Of a stretch of 64,000 nt of DNA, positions 61,263-64,000 are shown piece by piece. Within the stretch, counting starts at the first letter, position 1. Each line of letters starts with the position of its first letter. Source of the stretch: Sphaerolaimus hirsutus. Taxonomy: Eukaryota; Nematoda; Chromadorea; Monhysterida; Sphaerolaimidae. The translations under genes and the position numbers were made by a program. The notes below the pieces were generated by a model, which made no database searches, was not told where the DNA came from, and saw only the letters and a list, made by a program, of their open reading frames with translations. The DNA lies in contig OZ038450.1 in the NCBI GenBank assembly GCA_964036195.1, positions 21,791,208 through 21,855,207 on the forward strand, read 5' to 3'.

Positions 61263-64000
61263 CTAAACGGGGTAATGGGAATTGGGGAGCGTGCAAAACA
61301 GCGTTCAGGCGTCTGTAATCAATTACCATCCGCTTCGATCCATCCGGTTTGGATACCACCAGCGTGGGGGCACAATACGGGCTCGTACTGGGTTCCACGA
61401 TGTCGTGCTCGATGAGGCATCTCAAATGATTTTCTAAGTATTGCTGATCATCCAGACTCAACCGGTACATTCTGCATGCAATTGGTTTTTTATCCACTAA
61501 TTGCAACCGGTAGTCCACTAATTCGCTGTAGCCGATGTCGTACTTATGTCGGGCAAAAGCTTCTTTGTACTGCAAAATCACCTTTTTCAGTTCCTCTCTG
61601 CGTTCGTCCGTCAATGTTTCTGGCACGGTAAATTCCATCACGTGTCCATCTGGACATGCAACTTGCAGCGGAGGTCCTAATTTGTCTTCGGCTACTTTGG
61701 GGGGAGGTTCAGTCGCTTGAACCTGTCGACACACATCTCTGTCATAGCACTGCTTCACCCATTCAGCGGGAGGGTCTCCAGGTTTCACCTTCAGCACGCA
61801 ATCCACTGGTTCGACCACCGCAATGCGCTGTCCTACCTGTAGCACTACGGGCTGATTTCGTACATTTGCACATCTCACCTGAAACACGGGGGCACTGGTT
61901 TCATACGCCGCTGAAGCAGCCATAACTCCACAGCGTTCGCCTACCGTATCCAATCCCATGACCGTAAATAACTTCTCATCCATGGGGGCAGATAATTTCG
62001 CCGTCACTAGCGCTTCATGTCTAGCCAGAATTTCTATTTTTTCATTCACAATAGCGTAAATTCTGCGCTGCTGCACTTCCGGGTCTGGGTTATCAAAGGG
62101 AATGATCGCATTAGCCGTAGGGATTCGTAGTTCTCTTGCAGGTAGGTCTACTACCATGTGCCGCAGGACATCTGCGCCAATTAAAATTTCACCTGCTAAT
62201 CCGTTCACTGCCTGAAACACAATCCCGAAGGTGTGGTTTCCCATGGTTACCGGTATTTCCATCTGTCCCAGTACCAAAAGTTTCGAATCTGCAGCGCACC
62301 TGAGGGCTCCAATAGGTGAAACTTCATCATGCTTAGTAGCCTTTTCCTTGTGTCGCATCAGCACGTCCCTATTGCATAATGAGCGCATGGCGCCTGTGTC
62401 CAGTAGACATCTCCGATATTCTCTCCCGTCAATGGTTATGGTAATGGATGGGCTGTAGTACACATGCACAATCTCTTCACGTCGATTGGCTACTTGATGG
62501 ATGTTGTCTCTTTCTTCCGTCGAGAAAGTGATCATGCACACCGATTCTTCTTCCAGATCGCATTTTCTGTTGATACTGTATTGTATAGCGGGAAAACGAC
62601 GCGCGCCCGTGAGTGCGGGCATGCCACTTGGCATTCCCACGCACGGGTTAATTACCGTTCTTACCTTTACCTGTTCGCTAGGGCGGTCCTCAGCCAATTC
62701 GACAATGATATTGGACTTTTCTTCTGTCTTTGGTTGCCTTTTGATTTTTTCCTTTGCCCTGTTCACCAAAGTCACGGCCGTTTCCGGCGCTGCAGCCATG
62801 AGCGCGGCTAATAAATACTGCATGGTGACCAGTGCACATATCAGATAGATCCATACTTGTAGCCAGGTGCGCCAGGTGTCAAAATCCCACCATCCCAGTG
62901 CTAATACCGATTTTGCCAAGGTTCGATGTCTTTGCATGTGTGATTCCACTCTCGGCTCCGCCCCCTGCGTAATTTGCCGCACGATTGAATACGCATGCCA
63001 TACGTCATTCAGGGTGGTCGTCGGCAATAATTCTGACAAGTTGTACATAGTCGTGGCGGCAAAAATCTGATGATGCACATCCCTGACTTTTTCCTGTTGC
63101 CATTTCTGCGGGAAACTGTGTGTGTTATACATAGGTAAATGTTCCAGGCCGCCGACTTCTGGTAGATATTTGTACCACTGTCCATTTAACATTACCACAC
63201 GATTGTGCGCATTGGTGCATGAGCCCGGGATCGCTTGAAAATGCAAAATGTTTGTCAACCTATTCATGTGCAACGTCACATTCTGCCCGTGTACACTAAC
63301 TTGCACAGGTACTGTTTCGTAGCATTCTGGAGACTTCTTCTCTTTCATGATCTTGTATGTTTTTACCGCAAAACATTTGTGAACCAAAAATCCGTCCGGC
63401 GCGGGTTTGGCAATTATTTCATTATCATTCATGTACCAGCGGGCTGTCGTAGTGGCGTGTTCACTCATGGCCAGTCGCACAAATTCTTGGAAGTGTTGCA
63501 CGTTCTTGCAGGTGGCTACAGCCTGTGCACGCATGGTTTGTTCTGCTGTTTTGTATACCGCCTGCATGCTGGCTGCTAATTGGCCTGCGCTCACTATTCC
63601 CAGCGTGGGTCGACCTTGCGCTCGTTTTTGTCTGACGCTTCGAATCACTGCCTTTTCAAATGGCGCCACTACAATATCCTGGTCCGATTTCCATAATTTA
63701 ATGCCGCATGACTCAACCTCTTCATGGGCTCTGAAAGACAATGATAGCGTATGATCATCGGCTAGCCAGATATCCTGTCTAATGCGTCCATGCATTTCAC
63801 GCCATTTTTCATAAGGGCATTCCGCCTTCGGGTTCGGTTTCCATGTTAATTGGCTGCCGTCTTCTAGTGTGCATGCACCCATTTCATAATTGCACTTACT
63901 AACATCACCCAGCGTGCTTTGCATGGTGTTGGCTCCATATCTCATTCGTACTTCCCCTCGAAACAGCCCACAGTGTGGCGTCGTTTCACTCACCCATTTG
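61222..64000 (-). CDS. Retroelement polyprotein, first part: envelope-like region, protease, RT start
   Basis: The frame is open to the window edge (the nominal start at 63993 is GTG), so the N-terminus lies outside. Residues are counted from 63993. 1-375: Cys- and Trp-rich, ectodomain-like, with a C-x5-C...W-x-P...CPY pattern near the start. 377-398: a hydrophobic segment VWIYLICALVTMQYLLAALM, a good transmembrane helix, followed by a basic stretch (KEKIKRQ). About 532: retropepsin active site LLDTGAMRSL. About 850-923: RT fingers with KPDGSKRMVIDYRRLN. The frame then ends at TAG (61222-61224) in a run of five T (minus strand), where the second frame (58515-61262) takes over. The envelope assignment rests on the Cys/Trp/TM architecture only. 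Some class III-type glycoproteins of arthropod negative-strand viruses show a comparable cysteine pattern, but I could not test this. Confidence 0.8.
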   Translation of the reverse strand, partial: KWVSETTPHCGLFRGEVRMRYGANTMQSTLGDVSKCNYEMGACTLEDGSQLTWKPNPKAECPYEKWREMHGRIRQDIWLADDHTLSLSFRAHEEVESCGIKLWKSDQDIVVAPFEKAVIRSVRQKRAQGRPTLGIVSAGQLAASMQAVYKTAEQTMRAQAVATCKNVQHFQEFVRLAMSEHATTTARWYMNDNEIIAKPAPDGFLVHKCFAVKTYKIMKEKKSPECYETVPVQVSVHGQNVTLHMNRLTNILHFQAIPGSCTNAHNRVVMLNGQWYKYLPEVGGLEHLPMYNTHSFPQKWQQEKVRDVHHQIFAATTMYNLSELLPTTTLNDVWHAYSIVRQITQGAEPRVESHMQRHRTLAKSVLALGWWDFDTWRTWLQVWIYLICALVTMQYLLAALMAAAPETAVTLVNRAKEKIKRQPKTEEKSNIIVELAEDRPSEQVKVRTVINPCVGMPSGMPALTGARRFPAIQYSINRKCDLEEESVCMITFSTEERDNIHQVANRREEIVHVYYSPSITITIDGREYRRCLLDTGAMRSLCNRDVLMRHKEKATKHDEVSPIGALRCAADSKLLVLGQMEIPVTMGNHTFGIVFQAVNGLAGEILIGADVLRHMVVDLPARELRIPTANAIIPFDNPDPEVQQRRIYAIVNEKIEILARHEALVTAKLSAPMDEKLFTVMGLDTVGERCGVMAASAAYETSAPVFQVRCANVRNQPVVLQVGQRIAVVEPVDCVLKVKPGDPPAEWVKQCYDRDVCRQVQATEPPPKVAEDKLGPPLQVACPDGHVMEFTVPETLTDERREELKKVILQYKEAFARHKYDIGYSELVDYRLQLVDKKPIACRMYRLSLDDQQYLENHLRCLIEHDIVEPSTSPYCAPTLVVSKPDGSKRMVIDYRRLNAVLHAPQFPLPRLDETVESLCSCKYF

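Noticed and set aside
1..64000. tRNA, rRNA or other structured RNA genes
   Set aside because: I looked for clover-leaf-like and conserved rRNA segments by eye and found none I could support. A covariance-model scan would be needed to exclude them.

Overview
This is a window of a repeat-rich animal genome, probably a non-vertebrate metazoan. The signs are spliced genes with GT-AG introns, GC-rich exons in AT-rich surroundings, DEG/ENaC-like channel exons, a LINE, a spliced PIF/Harbinger transposase, many hAT-type and TA-target-site MITEs, and a Ty3/gypsy-class retroelement. No species can be named. One 200-bp N gap (45413-45612) is a scaffold join.

Layout. 1-1375: end of a broken non-LTR retrotransposon. 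3.2-9.0 kb: MITEs, palindromes, a GGCGCC-rich hAT element and three unrecognised minus-strand exons. 11.0-25.6 kb: the only dense cluster of spliced genes. A six-exon PIF/Harbinger transposase (minus, about 506 aa) is divergent from an unrecognised gene of about 32 exons and about 1,575 aa (plus, AT-hook, coiled coils, low-complexity linkers). A small coiled-coil gene lies antisense in one of its introns. 27-51 kb: a transposon graveyard with insertions nested several levels deep, many with perfect 8-bp or TA target-site duplications. Between the insertions are scattered minus-strand exons. Two exon types occur twice in the same order, which implies a tandemly duplicated host gene.

52-64 kb: a large minus-strand retroelement that leaves the window at its 5' end. 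In transcription order it carries a cysteine-rich envelope-like region with a transmembrane helix, a DTG protease, a reverse transcriptase broken by one frameshift, RNase H, a complete DD35E integrase with a GPY/F-like tail, and then a separate intact 1,323-residue ORF with all core motifs of a UPF1-like superfamily 1 helicase. I know of no described LTR retroelement with this layout.

The two systems that most deserve follow-up are (1) the helicase-bearing retroelement with an envelope-like module ahead of its protease, and (2) the Harbinger transposase/32-exon gene/antisense coiled-coil cluster, which may be a very large Harbinger element carrying cargo genes. Three reading-frame breaks (about 1151, 14532 and 61224) sit in homopolymer runs, so some apparent pseudogenisation may be assembly error.
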